Shown: positions 1-7,209 of the stretch, piece after piece
Layout: each line of letters starts with the position of its first letter
How positions within the stretch are numbered: position 1 is the stretch's first letter
Assembly (NCBI GenBank): GCA_017553815.1
Contig: JAFZJT010000176.1
Span: forward strand, 1 to 7,664
Source: Clostridia bacterium
GTDB lineage: Bacteria > Bacillota_A > Clostridia > Christensenellales > CAG-138
Direction of reading: 5' to 3'
Length of the DNA stretch: 7,664 bases
Made by a program: the position numbers and the translations under genes
The notes under the pieces: generated by a model
The model's database searches: none
Seen by the model: the letters and a program-made list of their open reading frames with translations, nothing else
Told to the model about the DNA's origin: nothing

Positions 1-434
1 AGCTCGAATCTCTTCGCGCTTTGATCGGAGATAATCTCGGCCGCATATCCGAGCTCGTGATTTCACAGCTCAACGCCGCGAAGCAGCGAATAAAGCTGCT
101 CAATTCCGATTCGATGCTCGCAAAGCCCTCGCTGCTGCTCGATATGAAGCGCGCAAAGCTCAGCGCTTCAAATATGCTTCTTGAACAAAAGACGGCGGAG
201 GGCATCACCGCGGCATATTTACGGCTTGAAGGCCTTGATAAGAGTCTCGAAGCGCTCAGCCCTTTTTCCGTTTTGAAGCGAGGCTATGCGATCGTTTCAA
301 GAAAAAACGGTCAAACGGTCGGCAGCGCGTCAGAACTCAATTGCGGCGAGCTTATTGCGCTCAAATTCTCGGACGGAACGGCGTATGCTTCAGTTGACGA
401 GGTGGATATCAACAATAAAAAAATGAAAATGTGA
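1..434 (+). CDS. xseA: Exonuclease VII large subunit, C-terminal part (5' end outside window)
   Basis: This is the last 143 codons of a gene whose frame is already open at base 3, ending in TGA at 432-434. Exonuclease VII is a cytoplasmic XseA-XseB complex that degrades single-stranded DNA from both ends into short oligonucleotides. The visible part is a long charged helical stretch (about residues 10-75 of the fragment) followed by the family's conserved tail motif, SPFSVLKRGYAIV, and a short beta-rich end with GELIALKFSDG. The nuclease catalytic region and the N-terminal OB fold lie outside the window. Identification rests on the tail motif and on xseB directly downstream, the usual pairing. 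A TTG at 21 could be mistaken for a start, but the reading frame continues upstream of it with family-like helical sequence. No lesion is seen. Confidence 0.93.
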   Translation, partial: LESLRALIGDNLGRISELVISQLNAAKQRIKLLNSDSMLAKPSLLLDMKRAKLSASNMLLEQKTAEGITAAYLRLEGLDKSLEALSPFSVLKRGYAIVSRKNGQTVGSASELNCGELIALKFSDGTAYASVDEVDINNKKMKM

Positions 435-440
435 TACAAT

Positions 441-444
441 GGAG
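441..444 (+). promoter_or_regulatory. Ribosome binding site that decides the xseB start
   Basis: GGAG lies 6 bases before the ATG at 451. The alternative in-frame ATG at 439 has no purine-rich site before it, and this GGAG would fall inside its own coding sequence. This favours the 451 start. Confidence 0.6.
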
Positions 445-450
445 ACGAAT

Positions 451-708
451 ATGCCAAAGATTAAAGAAACTGCAAATGAAGCAAAAAACGGATCGGGCGA
501 AAAGCTCGACCTCACCTTTGAACAGGCGGCGGCTGAACTCGATTCGATAGTCAACAAACTGAGTTCCGGCAGCGTACAGCTCGATGAGATGATCTCGCTT
601 TTCGAGCGCGGCACGCAGCTTTCGGAGCATTGCAGCGCGCTTCTCTCCGAATATGACGGCAGGATCGCAAAGGTGATGCGCGACAAGGAAACTCGGAGCG
701 AGCAATGA
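451..708 (+). CDS. xseB: Exonuclease VII small subunit
   Basis: The product is an 85-residue acidic helical protein, the usual size for XseB, which binds along the long helices of XseA and is needed for its single-strand DNase activity. The family pattern is plain: TFEQAAAELDSIVNKL at residues 22-37, then a turn (SSGSVQLDE) and a second helix containing MISLFERG around residues 47-54. Residues 1-20 are a variable, charged lead-in. The start at 451 is preferred because of GGAG at 441-444; a start at 439 would add four residues (METN) without a ribosome site. The gene begins 16 bases after xseA stops and ends 6 bases before ispA, so all three are surely co-transcribed and probably coupled in translation. 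Confidence 0.93.
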   Translation: MPKIKETANEAKNGSGEKLDLTFEQAAAELDSIVNKLSSGSVQLDEMISLFERGTQLSEHCSALLSEYDGRIAKVMRDKETRSEQ

Positions 709-714
709 TCGAGT

Positions 715-1602
715 ATGGATATCGGTGAAAAAAACAGAGAATACATAGAGATCATAGAATCTGAGCTTGAGCGCGCGCTTTCATCATGCGGCGCGCCCGA
801 GCCTCTTATGAGCGCGATGAAATACAGCGTTTCGGCGGGAGGCAAGCGTCTTCGTCCATGCCTTGCGCTCGGAGTTTGCGATATGCTCGGCGGCGATCGC
901 TCGAAAGCTCTCACGCTCGGTTGCGGGATCGAGATGATCCACACCTATTCGCTCATCCACGACGACCTTCCGTGCATGGACGACGATGACATGCGCAGGG
1001 GCAGACCATCCAACCATAAGGTTTTCGGAGAGGGACAGGCGGTACTTGCGGGCGATGGGTTATTGACGTTCGCCTTCGAGTATATGCTGAAAAAAGGGCT
1101 TGAGTTCAACTGTCCCGCATATTATAACGCCGTGCATGAGATAGCTCGCAGAGCGGGCGTTTGCGGCATGGTGGCGGGTCAGGCGAGGGATCTTGAGGCC
1201 GAAAACGGTGCCGCTGTTGATGAAGCGGAGCTTCGGTATATCCATACCCATAAAACCGCCGATATGCTGACTGCCGCCGTACTCGCCGGAGCGTACAGCG
1301 CCGATGCGGATGAAGCTTCGCTTGACGCACTTGAAAAGTATTCGGAGAAGATGGGGCTTCTCTTCCAAATAACCGACGATATCCTCGACTATGAGGGTGA
1401 TCAATCGCTCGTCGGCAAGACCATCGGCAAGGACGCCGAGAGTCAAAAGCTGACCTATATAACGCTCTACGGCGTTGAAAAGGCGCGTGAGATCGCAAAA
1501 ATGACAGCGAAGGATGCTGAGAAGATACTCTCTCTCGCTTTTGATAACGATACCGAATATCTTTCAACGACCGTTCGCTTGATGTTAGAGAGAAAGTATT
1601 GA
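715..1602 (+). CDS. ispA: Polyprenyl synthetase, probable farnesyl diphosphate synthase
   Basis: This 295-residue soluble trans-prenyltransferase condenses isopentenyl diphosphate with allylic diphosphates to make farnesyl (possibly geranylgeranyl) diphosphate, the precursor for undecaprenyl carriers and quinone-type lipids. Visible motifs are GKRLRP (43-48), the first aspartate-rich motif DDLPCMDDDD (83-92), HKT (179-181), the second aspartate-rich motif DDILD (221-225) and the GKD-type loop near 238-240. The two extra residues (Pro-Cys) inside the first Asp motif, with Tyr78 five residues before it, are typical of bacterial (type II) farnesyl synthases, so C15 is the likely product; chain length cannot be settled by reading alone. 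The ATG at 715 lies 6 bases after the xseB stop and has only a weak ribosome site, which suggests translational coupling. dxs follows 3 bases later, placing two isoprenoid genes side by side. Confidence 0.94.
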   Translation: MDIGEKNREYIEIIESELERALSSCGAPEPLMSAMKYSVSAGGKRLRPCLALGVCDMLGGDRSKALTLGCGIEMIHTYSLIHDDLPCMDDDDMRRGRPSNHKVFGEGQAVLAGDGLLTFAFEYMLKKGLEFNCPAYYNAVHEIARRAGVCGMVAGQARDLEAENGAAVDEAELRYIHTHKTADMLTAAVLAGAYSADADEASLDALEKYSEKMGLLFQITDDILDYEGDQSLVGKTIGKDAESQKLTYITLYGVEKAREIAKMTAKDAEKILSLAFDNDTEYLSTTVRLMLERKY

Positions 1603-1605
1603 TCT

Positions 1606-3474
1606 ATGGTTACTTATTCTGATCTGGAGCTTCTTAAAAGCATCAAAGCTCCGAACGATCTGAAAAAACTCAATAAAGCGGAGCTTCAGTCGCTTGCCGA
1701 TGAGATCCGCGCATACATGATCTCCACTGTTGCAAAGAACGGCGGACATCTTGCTTCAAACCTCGGCATAGTTGAACTGACAATCGCACTGCACCTCTGC
1801 TTTGATTTTAAAAAGGACAGGCTTGTTTTCGACGTCGGGCATCAGTGCTATCCGCATAAGCTCCTAACGGGAAGAGCCGAGGAATTCACAACTCTTCGCA
1901 CCAAGGACGGCATCTCGGGCTTCCCAAAAACGAGCGAAAGCGAATATGACGCTTTCAATGTTGGGCACTCCAGCACGGCCATATCGGCGGGTCTTGGGAT
2001 GCTTCGCGCACTTCGTCTGCGCGGCGATAAGAAAAGCCGCGTTGTAGCCGTTGTCGGCGACGGCGCAATGACGGGCGGCCTTGCCTATGAGGCGCTTGAC
2101 GACGCTGGAGAATCGGAACTTCCGTTCATAGTAATTTTGAACGACAACCGAATGAGCATCTCCGGCAACGTCGGCGGTCTCAGCGCGCATCTTTCGGGTC
2201 TTAGAACGAGCAAGGGCTATAAGCGCTTCAAACGCAGGCTTTCGGGCAACCTCAAAAAGGTGCCGAAGGTTGGCGGACGTTTAAGCAAAAGGGTCGAACG
2301 CTTTAAAAACAGGATCAAGTATTTCATACTTCCGAACGTGCTCTTTGAGGAGCTCGGCTACACCTACGTCGGACCGTTTGACGGGCATGATATAACCGAG
2401 CTCTGCTCCATTCTCGAGCATGCCAAGAACAATATGACGGACAAGCCCGTGCTTATTCACGTTATCACCGAAAAGGGCAAGGGATATGCGCCAGCAGAAA
2501 AGGATCCCGAGCGATTCCACGGAATAGGCGCATTCGACGAAGAAACGGGAGAAAGCGCTTCGTCAAACAACAACTCCAAGGTGTTTGCCGAGGAGCTTTG
2601 CCGCCTTGCCGAAAAGGATGCTCGGATCGCAGCCATAACCGCAGCGATGCCCTCGGGAACCGGCCTTTCAGCCTTTGCAAAGCGGTTTCCGAATCGATTC
2701 TTTGACGTAGGCATCGCCGAGCAGCATGCCGTGACTATGGCGGCAGGTATGGCTATGGGCGGCATGAAACCGATTTTTGCTGTTTATTCGACATTCCTTC
2801 AGCGCTCCTATGATCAGCTTCTGCACGACGTATGCCTGCAAAAGCTGTCGGTAATCTTCGGGATAGACAGGGCAGGCCTTGTCGGTGCGGATGGCGAAAC
2901 TCATCAAGGCGTTTACGATATCGCGTATTTAACGACCCTTCCCGGCGGTTTCAAGCTGTTTTCGCCCTCATCTCAGCAGGAGCTTACCGCGATGCTGCGC
3001 CACGCGCTGACGCTGAATGAACCCTGTGGCATTCGATACTCTCGCGGGCTTCTGCCTTCAAATGAGCTCGATGAAACAGCAGATATGGAGTCTTGGCAGA
3101 TATTGTCGAAGATTCGCCCCGTTACCGTTGTTGCAACGGGAAGACTCCTTGAGAATGCTTTTAAAGCTTGTGAGGGGCTGGATGTTGGCCTTGTCAATGC
3201 AAGGCTCATCTCTCCTATAATCGGGGAGCATCTTGAGCTTCTCAGCGGCGCAGAGGTTATAATAACAGTTGAGGACGGCAGCCGCGACACGGGTTTCGGA
3301 GCACAGCTTTCAAGGCTTGCGTGCGAAAAGGGCGGGATCCGTGTTAAAACGCTTGGTATCCCGAGCTATCCGATCAGTGTGGCAAGCCCGAATCAGCAGG
3401 ACGAAGAATGTGGTCTTTTACCCGAGCAGATCAAAAGCACGGTCATAGAATGCATGAATAATCGGGGGAACTGA
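1606..3474 (+). CDS. dxs: 1-deoxy-D-xylulose-5-phosphate synthase
   Basis: This 622-residue thiamine diphosphate (ThDP) enzyme condenses pyruvate with glyceraldehyde 3-phosphate to DXP, the committed step of the MEP isoprenoid pathway and a precursor for thiamine and pyridoxal. The length is normal. Domain I carries GGHLASNLG (His48), GHQ (78-80) and the ThDP/Mg motif GDG (151-153) to NDN (179-181). Domain II has FFDVGIAEQHAV with catalytic Glu372, then DRAGLVGADGETHQG with Asp421, Arg422 and His433. The C-terminal domain spans about 495-622. Residues about 200-245 are unusually rich in Lys and Arg, but this is the variable lid region that is basic in many homologues. The ATG at 1606 is 3 bases past the ispA stop with a weak ribosome site, so coupled translation is likely. 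No key residue is missing. Confidence 0.97.
   Translation: MVTYSDLELLKSIKAPNDLKKLNKAELQSLADEIRAYMISTVAKNGGHLASNLGIVELTIALHLCFDFKKDRLVFDVGHQCYPHKLLTGRAEEFTTLRTKDGISGFPKTSESEYDAFNVGHSSTAISAGLGMLRALRLRGDKKSRVVAVVGDGAMTGGLAYEALDDAGESELPFIVILNDNRMSISGNVGGLSAHLSGLRTSKGYKRFKRRLSGNLKKVPKVGGRLSKRVERFKNRIKYFILPNVLFEELGYTYVGPFDGHDITELCSILEHAKNNMTDKPVLIHVITEKGKGYAPAEKDPERFHGIGAFDEETGESASSNNNSKVFAEELCRLAEKDARIAAITAAMPSGTGLSAFAKRFPNRFFDVGIAEQHAVTMAAGMAMGGMKPIFAVYSTFLQRSYDQLLHDVCLQKLSVIFGIDRAGLVGADGETHQGVYDIAYLTTLPGGFKLFSPSSQQELTAMLRHALTLNEPCGIRYSRGLLPSNELDETADMESWQILSKIRPVTVVATGRLLENAFKACEGLDVGLVNARLISPIIGEHLELLSGAEVIITVEDGSRDTGFGAQLSRLACEKGGIRVKTLGIPSYPISVASPNQQDEECGLLPEQIKSTVIECMNNRGN
3464..3469 (+). promoter_or_regulatory. 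Ribosome binding site supporting a TTG start for tlyA
   Basis: GGGGGA ends 6 bases before the TTG at 3476 and sits inside the last codons of dxs. It supports TTG as the true start, because no ATG or GTG in this frame lies near it. Confidence 0.7.
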
Positions 3475-3475
3475 A

Positions 3476-4312
3476 TTGGCGGAAAGAGCGGACAACAGAC
3501 TTGTGGAACTCGGACTCGCTAAGAGCCGCGAGCGCGCCAAGGCGCTTATCATGGAGGGCGTCGTATTTGTTGACGGCGTTCGTGTATCAAAGCCGAGCGA
3601 TCCCGTGAAGGATGGGCAGATTCTGACCGTAAAGGAGGATCCGATCCCGTTCGTAAGCAGGGGAGGGCTAAAGCTCGAAAAGGCCGTTAAGAACTATGCT
3701 ATCGACCTTTCCGAAAGGATTTGCCTTGACGTTGGTGCATCAACGGGCGGCTTCACCGACTGCATGCTGATGCACGGCGCAAAGAAGGTCTACGCCGTGG
3801 ACGTTGGCTACGGACAGCTCGATTGGAAGCTCAGAACCGATGAGCGCGTTGTCTGCATGGAGCGGCACAACGCAAGGCTCATGGAGAGCGCTTGGTTCGA
3901 TGAGGCGCCGAGCTTTGCTTCTTGTGACGTTTCGTTCATCTCAATAAAGCTCATACTTCCGCGCATGTTTGAAGTGCTTGAGTGCGGCGGCGAAGCGGTC
4001 ATTCTCGTAAAGCCGCAGTTTGAAGCGGGGCGCGATAGGATCGGCAAAAACGGCGTTGTGAGAGAACGCTCGACCCATCTTGACGTGCTTGAGAATGCGG
4101 CGCTGTTCGCGCTTCAAACCGGATTCCTGATAAAGGCTGTCGATTATTCACCGATCACCGGACCAAAGGGCAATATAGAGTTTCTGCTGTATCTTGTTAA
4201 ACCGCCATACGCTTTGAACGATGACGCGAAATCCGATACGATCGACGAAGCGAGCATCGGGGAAGTTGCGGCGAGCGTAGTTGAAGCCGCGCATAACGAA
4301 CATCATAATTGA
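3476..4312 (+). CDS. tlyA: TlyA-family rRNA (cytidine-2'-O)-methyltransferase
   Basis: The product has 278 residues. An N-terminal S4 RNA-binding domain (about 2-60, with [22 protein letters not shown] and a VFVDG turn) is followed by a Rossmann-type methyltransferase domain. The SAM-binding loop is [13 protein letters not shown] (83-95). The family's Lys-Asp-Lys-Glu set appears as Lys66 (SRGGLKL), Asp151 (CDVSFIS), Lys179 (VKPQFE) and Glu235 (NIEFLL). Characterised members 2'-O-methylate C1920 of 23S rRNA and, in the longer type, also C1409 of 16S rRNA; that modification underlies capreomycin susceptibility in mycobacteria. The older label 'hemolysin' should not be used on this evidence. The start is TTG, one base after the dxs stop, with a strong ribosome site. 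The last 30 or so residues are an acidic tail of low conservation. Which rRNA site it modifies is not readable from sequence. Confidence 0.93.
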   Translation: MAERADNRLVELGLAKSRERAKALIMEGVVFVDGVRVSKPSDPVKDGQILTVKEDPIPFVSRGGLKLEKAVKNYAIDLSERICLDVGASTGGFTDCMLMHGAKKVYAVDVGYGQLDWKLRTDERVVCMERHNARLMESAWFDEAPSFASCDVSFISIKLILPRMFEVLECGGEAVILVKPQFEAGRDRIGKNGVVRERSTHLDVLENAALFALQTGFLIKAVDYSPITGPKGNIEFLLYLVKPPYALNDDAKSDTIDEASIGEVAASVVEAAHNEHHN

Positions 4313-4331
4313 CCGTCGATTTGGCCGATAC

Positions 4332-4336
4332 GGAGG
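4332..4336 (+). promoter_or_regulatory. Ribosome binding site for nadK
   Basis: GGAGG sits 4 bases before the ATG at 4341. It selects this start over an upstream in-frame ATG at 4281 that would overlap the end of tlyA by 32 bases. Confidence 0.75.
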
Positions 4337-4340
4337 CTTA

Positions 4341-5156
4341 ATGAACAATAAAGTTTATTTGATCGCAAATCCAACCAAGCAGGGCTCCGAAGAGGTGCTT
4401 AAAAAGGTCTGCGCGATTGTTGAAGAATCAAAATGCACGGCGCATTCATTTTATGACCCCGCGGAGCTGTTTTTCAAATGCTTTGAAGCTCCGCCGCTGC
4501 TTGTTGTAGTGATAGGGGGGGACGGGACGGTGCTTCGTGCCGTTTCATCCGCCGTCAATAACGGCATCGAGGTAAACGCGCCCATATTGGGTATAAACTA
4601 CGGAAAGATAGGCTTTTTCAGCGAAACCGATATAGACGGCTTCAAGCAAGCGCTCAGCAGCTTCATTTCGGGCGAATACCGCATTGAGCATGCCGCGATG
4701 CTGAAGGCTGAGCTTGGCGAGGGTGAACACTTCGTTTGCCTGAACGATTTTATGATCGCCAAGCAGGGCTTTTCATCGGTTGCGCATCTTGAGGTGCTCA
4801 TAGACGGCTTTAGCATGGGCATGGTTCATGCGGACGGCGTCATAGTTTCATCCACCACAGGATCCACGGGCTATTCGATATCCGCAGGCGGGCCAATAGT
4901 CGCCCCCAATCACGACGTTATCCTCGTTACCCCGATATGCCCGCACTCGCTCACCGTTCGCCCGGTCGTTGCTTCCTTTGATTCAACTATAACCGTGATC
5001 GCGCACAGCGACTGCGTTCTTCATTCGGACGGCGCTCAGCTCATGCTTCTTGAGAGCGGCTCGGTGCTCGGAATTCAAAAAGCGGAGCATCGGATAGGCT
5101 TCGTTCGCATCGGCGAAAGAAATATCTTCAAGCTGATTAGGGAAAAGCTCGCATAG
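4341..5156 (+). CDS. nadK: NAD kinase (ATP-NAD kinase)
   Basis: This 271-residue cytoplasmic enzyme phosphorylates NAD to NADP, the only known route to NADP in bacteria. Diagnostic motifs are GGDGTVLRA (59-67) with catalytic Asp61, the [12 protein letters not shown] strand (84-95), the Asn-Asp pair at 135-136 (CLNDFMI), and the glycine-rich [20 protein letters not shown] (164-183) that binds the dinucleotide, followed by [11 protein letters not shown] (198-208). Length and order match the family. The start at 4341 has GGAGG 4 bases upstream; the gap from tlyA is 28 bases. NADPH is consumed by DXP reductoisomerase, so placement beside dxs and ispA fits metabolically, although this synteny is widespread and may not be functional. 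No unusual residues are seen. Confidence 0.96.
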   Translation: MNNKVYLIANPTKQGSEEVLKKVCAIVEESKCTAHSFYDPAELFFKCFEAPPLLVVVIGGDGTVLRAVSSAVNNGIEVNAPILGINYGKIGFFSETDIDGFKQALSSFISGEYRIEHAAMLKAELGEGEHFVCLNDFMIAKQGFSSVAHLEVLIDGFSMGMVHADGVIVSSTTGSTGYSISAGGPIVAPNHDVILVTPICPHSLTVRPVVASFDSTITVIAHSDCVLHSDGAQLMLLESGSVLGIQKAEHRIGFVRIGERNIFKLIREKLA

Positions 5157-5169
5157 CTTCGGAGGACCA

Positions 5170-6879
5170 ATGCTTTCAAGACTGATTATCAATAATATCG
5201 CGCTGATAAACAGACTCGATGTTGAATTGAGCCCGGGCTTCAACGTGCTCACCGGCGAAACGGGCGCGGGTAAATCCATAATTATCGACAGCGTGAATCT
5301 GATCCTTGGCGAGCGGGGCAGCAAGGAGCTCATCTCCACCGACTGCCAGAAGGCGAGGGTCGAGGGCTTCTTTGATATTTCCTCCCTTGAAGCCGATCCG
5401 ACCGATGAAAACGACCTGTTTTCGCAGCTCGATGAGCTCGGAATAGACATCTCCGAAGGCGAGCTTATAATCGTTCGCGAGATAACCGCCGCGGGCAAGA
5501 GCCTCTGCAGGGTCAACGGCGAAATAGTGACATTAAACGCTCTTCGCTCGATAACCTCAAGGCTTGTGGACGTTCACGGTCAGCACGAGCATCAGTCCCT
5601 TCTTGAGCCCAAGCGCCATATAGGAATACTTGACGCCTTCGGCGCAGCTGAAATAACTGCGGCGCTTGCCGAGGTAAGACGCATCCACACCGAATACAGG
5701 TCTGTTGAAAACAGATTGAACGCGGGCTTCGTTTCCGAATCCGAGAGGGAGCGGAGGATCGATATCCTCGGCTATCAGATAAACGAGATAGACGCCGCGC
5801 ACCCGAGGCAGGATGAGGAAGCGGAGATCGAGGAGGAACTCAGGCTCCTTTCAAACGCCGAGCGGATAAACTCTTATCTCTCCCAAGGCTCGGAGCAGCT
5901 TTCGGGGGATGGCGGAGCGCTTTCAGCTTTGCGTTCGGCGGTGCGCTCGATAGCATCGATTGCCGATCTTTCAACCCAGTACGGCGAGCTCCATCAAAGG
6001 CTTGAAAGCGCCTTCTATGAGCTTGAGGACGCCTCATATCAACTCCGCGATATGCAGCTTTCATACGAGTATTCGCCCGAGCGGCTGAACGAGCTTGAAA
6101 ACAGGCTCGATCTTCTTAATTCATTGAAAAGAAAATACGGCGGCAGCATCGAAGCCGTGCTCGAATTCAGAAGCTGCGCGCGAAATGAGCTCGATGAATT
6201 GACAGGAGCAGAAGAATTGCGCGCCAAACTCAGCATCGAGCGCGAAAAGCTTGAAAAAGCTTACGCGCAGGCGGCTGAAAAGCTCTCGTCACTCCGCCGT
6301 AAAGCCGCAGAAAAGCTTAAAACAGGCGTCAATAACGAGCTGCACGTGCTCGGAATGGAGCGAGCGATATTCGATATCGCGATAGATACCGACGGAGAAC
6401 TCCGCCCAAACGGAAGCGACAGCGTTGAATTTCTGCTCTCAGCCAACGGCGGCGAGCCGCTCAAGTCTCTTTCAAAGGTCGCCTCAGGCGGCGAGCTTTC
6501 GAGGATAATGCTTGCGATAAAGACCGTGTGCGCGGGAATCGACGGCGCATCAACGCTCATCTTCGATGAAGTCGACACGGGCATAAGCGGTCTGACTGCC
6601 GTAAAGGTGGGGGAGAGGCTGAGCCTCGTTTCAAGGGAGAAACAGGTGCTTTCCGTCACCCATCTTCCGCAGATCGCAGCGTTTGCGGACTGCCATCTGC
6701 TCGTTGAGAAGCATAACGACGGTGAAAGGACGCAAACTACGCTCCACTCGCTTAGTGAAGCTGAAAGACGCAATGAGCTTGCGCGCATCATGGGTGCTTC
6801 CTCGGGTAAAGATTCTGCGCTGAGCTATGCATCCGAGATGCTTTCCGAGGCCGAGAAATTCAAACATGGGTGCAATTGA
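5170..6879 (+). CDS. recN: DNA repair protein RecN
   Basis: This 569-residue SMC-like ATPase takes part in recombinational repair of double-strand breaks. Walker A is GETGAGKS (29-36), preceded by the typical NNIALINRLDVEL lead. The Q-loop region contains VDVHGQHEHQSLLE (133-146). Two helical segments rich in Glu, Arg and Leu (about 165-235 and 270-390) form the antiparallel coiled-coil arm. The second half of the ATPase has the signature KVASGGELSR (436-445), Walker B TLIFDEVDTG (462-471) and the switch His498 in SVTHLPQIAAFAD. The length is normal (550-580 is usual). GGAGG at 5161-5165 precedes the ATG by 4 bases, and nadK ends 13 bases upstream. In many Firmicutes argR lies between nadK and recN; here it does not. 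The hairpin at 6909-6941 follows 29 bases after the stop. Confidence 0.97.
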   Translation: MLSRLIINNIALINRLDVELSPGFNVLTGETGAGKSIIIDSVNLILGERGSKELISTDCQKARVEGFFDISSLEADPTDENDLFSQLDELGIDISEGELIIVREITAAGKSLCRVNGEIVTLNALRSITSRLVDVHGQHEHQSLLEPKRHIGILDAFGAAEITAALAEVRRIHTEYRSVENRLNAGFVSESERERRIDILGYQINEIDAAHPRQDEEAEIEEELRLLSNAERINSYLSQGSEQLSGDGGALSALRSAVRSIASIADLSTQYGELHQRLESAFYELEDASYQLRDMQLSYEYSPERLNELENRLDLLNSLKRKYGGSIEAVLEFRSCARNELDELTGAEELRAKLSIEREKLEKAYAQAAEKLSSLRRKAAEKLKTGVNNELHVLGMERAIFDIAIDTDGELRPNGSDSVEFLLSANGGEPLKSLSKVASGGELSRIMLAIKTVCAGIDGASTLIFDEVDTGISGLTAVKVGERLSLVSREKQVLSVTHLPQIAAFADCHLLVEKHNDGERTQTTLHSLSEAERRNELARIMGASSGKDSALSYASEMLSEAEKFKHGCN

Positions 6880-6908
6880 TGACTTCTACGATTGATAATC
6901 GCATACAA

Positions 6909-6941
6909 AAACGACCGACGGGTGTTTGCCGTCGGTCGTTT
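6909..6941. terminator. Bidirectional rho-independent terminator between recN and the rubredoxin gene
   Basis: A perfect 13-bp stem (6909-6921 with 6929-6941, core CGACCGACGG) encloses a 7-base loop, GTGTTTG. On the minus strand the stem runs into TTTTTG, a good T-tract 12 bases past the rubredoxin stop. On the plus strand the stem ends in TTT followed by GGCCTTT, a weaker tract, but it still lies right behind recN. It separates two converging transcription units. Confidence 0.88.
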
Positions 6942-6953
6942 GGCCTTTAAGCT

Positions 6954-7088
6954 TTATTCGGCGGGGCTGAAATCCTCCTTGCCAACGCCGCAGAGCTCAC
7001 ATACGAAATCCTCGGGAAGATCCTCCCAGTTGGTTCCGGCCTCGTCCTCATCATAGACCCAGCCGCAGACATTGCAAACGTACTTCAT
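6954..7088 (-). CDS. Short rubredoxin
   Basis: This 44-residue one-iron electron-transfer protein of the cytoplasm typically passes electrons to oxygen- or peroxide-detoxifying enzymes such as rubrerythrin, superoxide reductase or flavodiiron proteins in anaerobes. Iron ligands are Cys5 and Cys8 (CNVCG) and Cys30 and Cys33 (CELCG). Aromatic core residues Tyr3, Trp10, Tyr12, Trp21, Phe28 and Phe40 are in place, and it ends with [11 protein letters not shown], as in the family. Common rubredoxins have 52-54 residues; the loop between the two Cys pairs is about 8 residues shorter here, a loop deletion like that known in the Desulfovibrio desulfuricans rubredoxin. The second ligand pair is CELC where CPxC is usual. 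The ATG at 7088 follows GGAGAGG. A longer in-frame start at 7178 is rejected because it would cover the promoter. It is transcribed alone, toward recN. Confidence 0.95.
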   Translation of the reverse strand: MKYVCNVCGWVYDEDEAGTNWEDLPEDFVCELCGVGKEDFSPAE

Positions 7089-7149
7089 AATCGCCTCTCC
7101 TTTCGGGAAATATTTTCTTAAGCAAAACCTACCCGAATTGCTTGAACTT

Positions 7150-7178
7150 ATTATACACCAATAAAAGGGATCATTCAA
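7150..7178 (-). promoter_or_regulatory. Sigma-A type promoter of the rubredoxin gene
   Basis: On the minus strand, TTGAAT (7173-7178) and a perfect TATAAT (7150-7155) are 17 bases apart, close to the housekeeping consensus. Transcription should begin near 7143, giving a leader of about 55 bases before the ATG at 7088. The AT-rich surroundings fit. Confidence 0.82.
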
Positions 7179-7209
7179 GGCATAAATGTGATAAAGTCAC
7201 CGATAGTTA

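Noticed and set aside
390..944. Long antisense open frame (184 codons) across xseA, xseB and ispA
   Set aside because: It is serine- and arginine-rich, has no ribosome site or family motif, and lies opposite three clearly identified genes; a shadow of their codon bias.
1106..1567. Antisense open frame of 153 codons inside ispA
   Set aside because: Composition is dominated by Arg, His and Ser, typical of reading a GC-biased gene backward; ispA on the plus strand is intact.
2200..2340. Lys/Arg-rich segment of Dxs considered as an insertion or foreign piece
   Set aside because: It falls in the known variable, basic lid region of DXP synthase and the length of the protein is normal.
4281..4340. 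Earlier start for nadK
   Set aside because: It would overlap tlyA by 32 bases and lacks a good ribosome site, while the ATG at 4341 has GGAGG and begins the normal NadK first strand.
4983..5516. Antisense open frame of 177 codons across nadK and recN
   Set aside because: It overlaps both genes' conserved motifs and shows no domain of its own.
6261..6791. Antisense open frame of 176 codons inside recN
   Set aside because: Serine-rich mirror of the RecN ATPase half; no independent coding evidence.
7089..7178. N-terminal extension of the rubredoxin, starting at 7178
   Set aside because: The extension would cover the -35 and -10 elements and the ribosome site, and is unlike any rubredoxin; the start at 7088 gives the exact family N-terminus.
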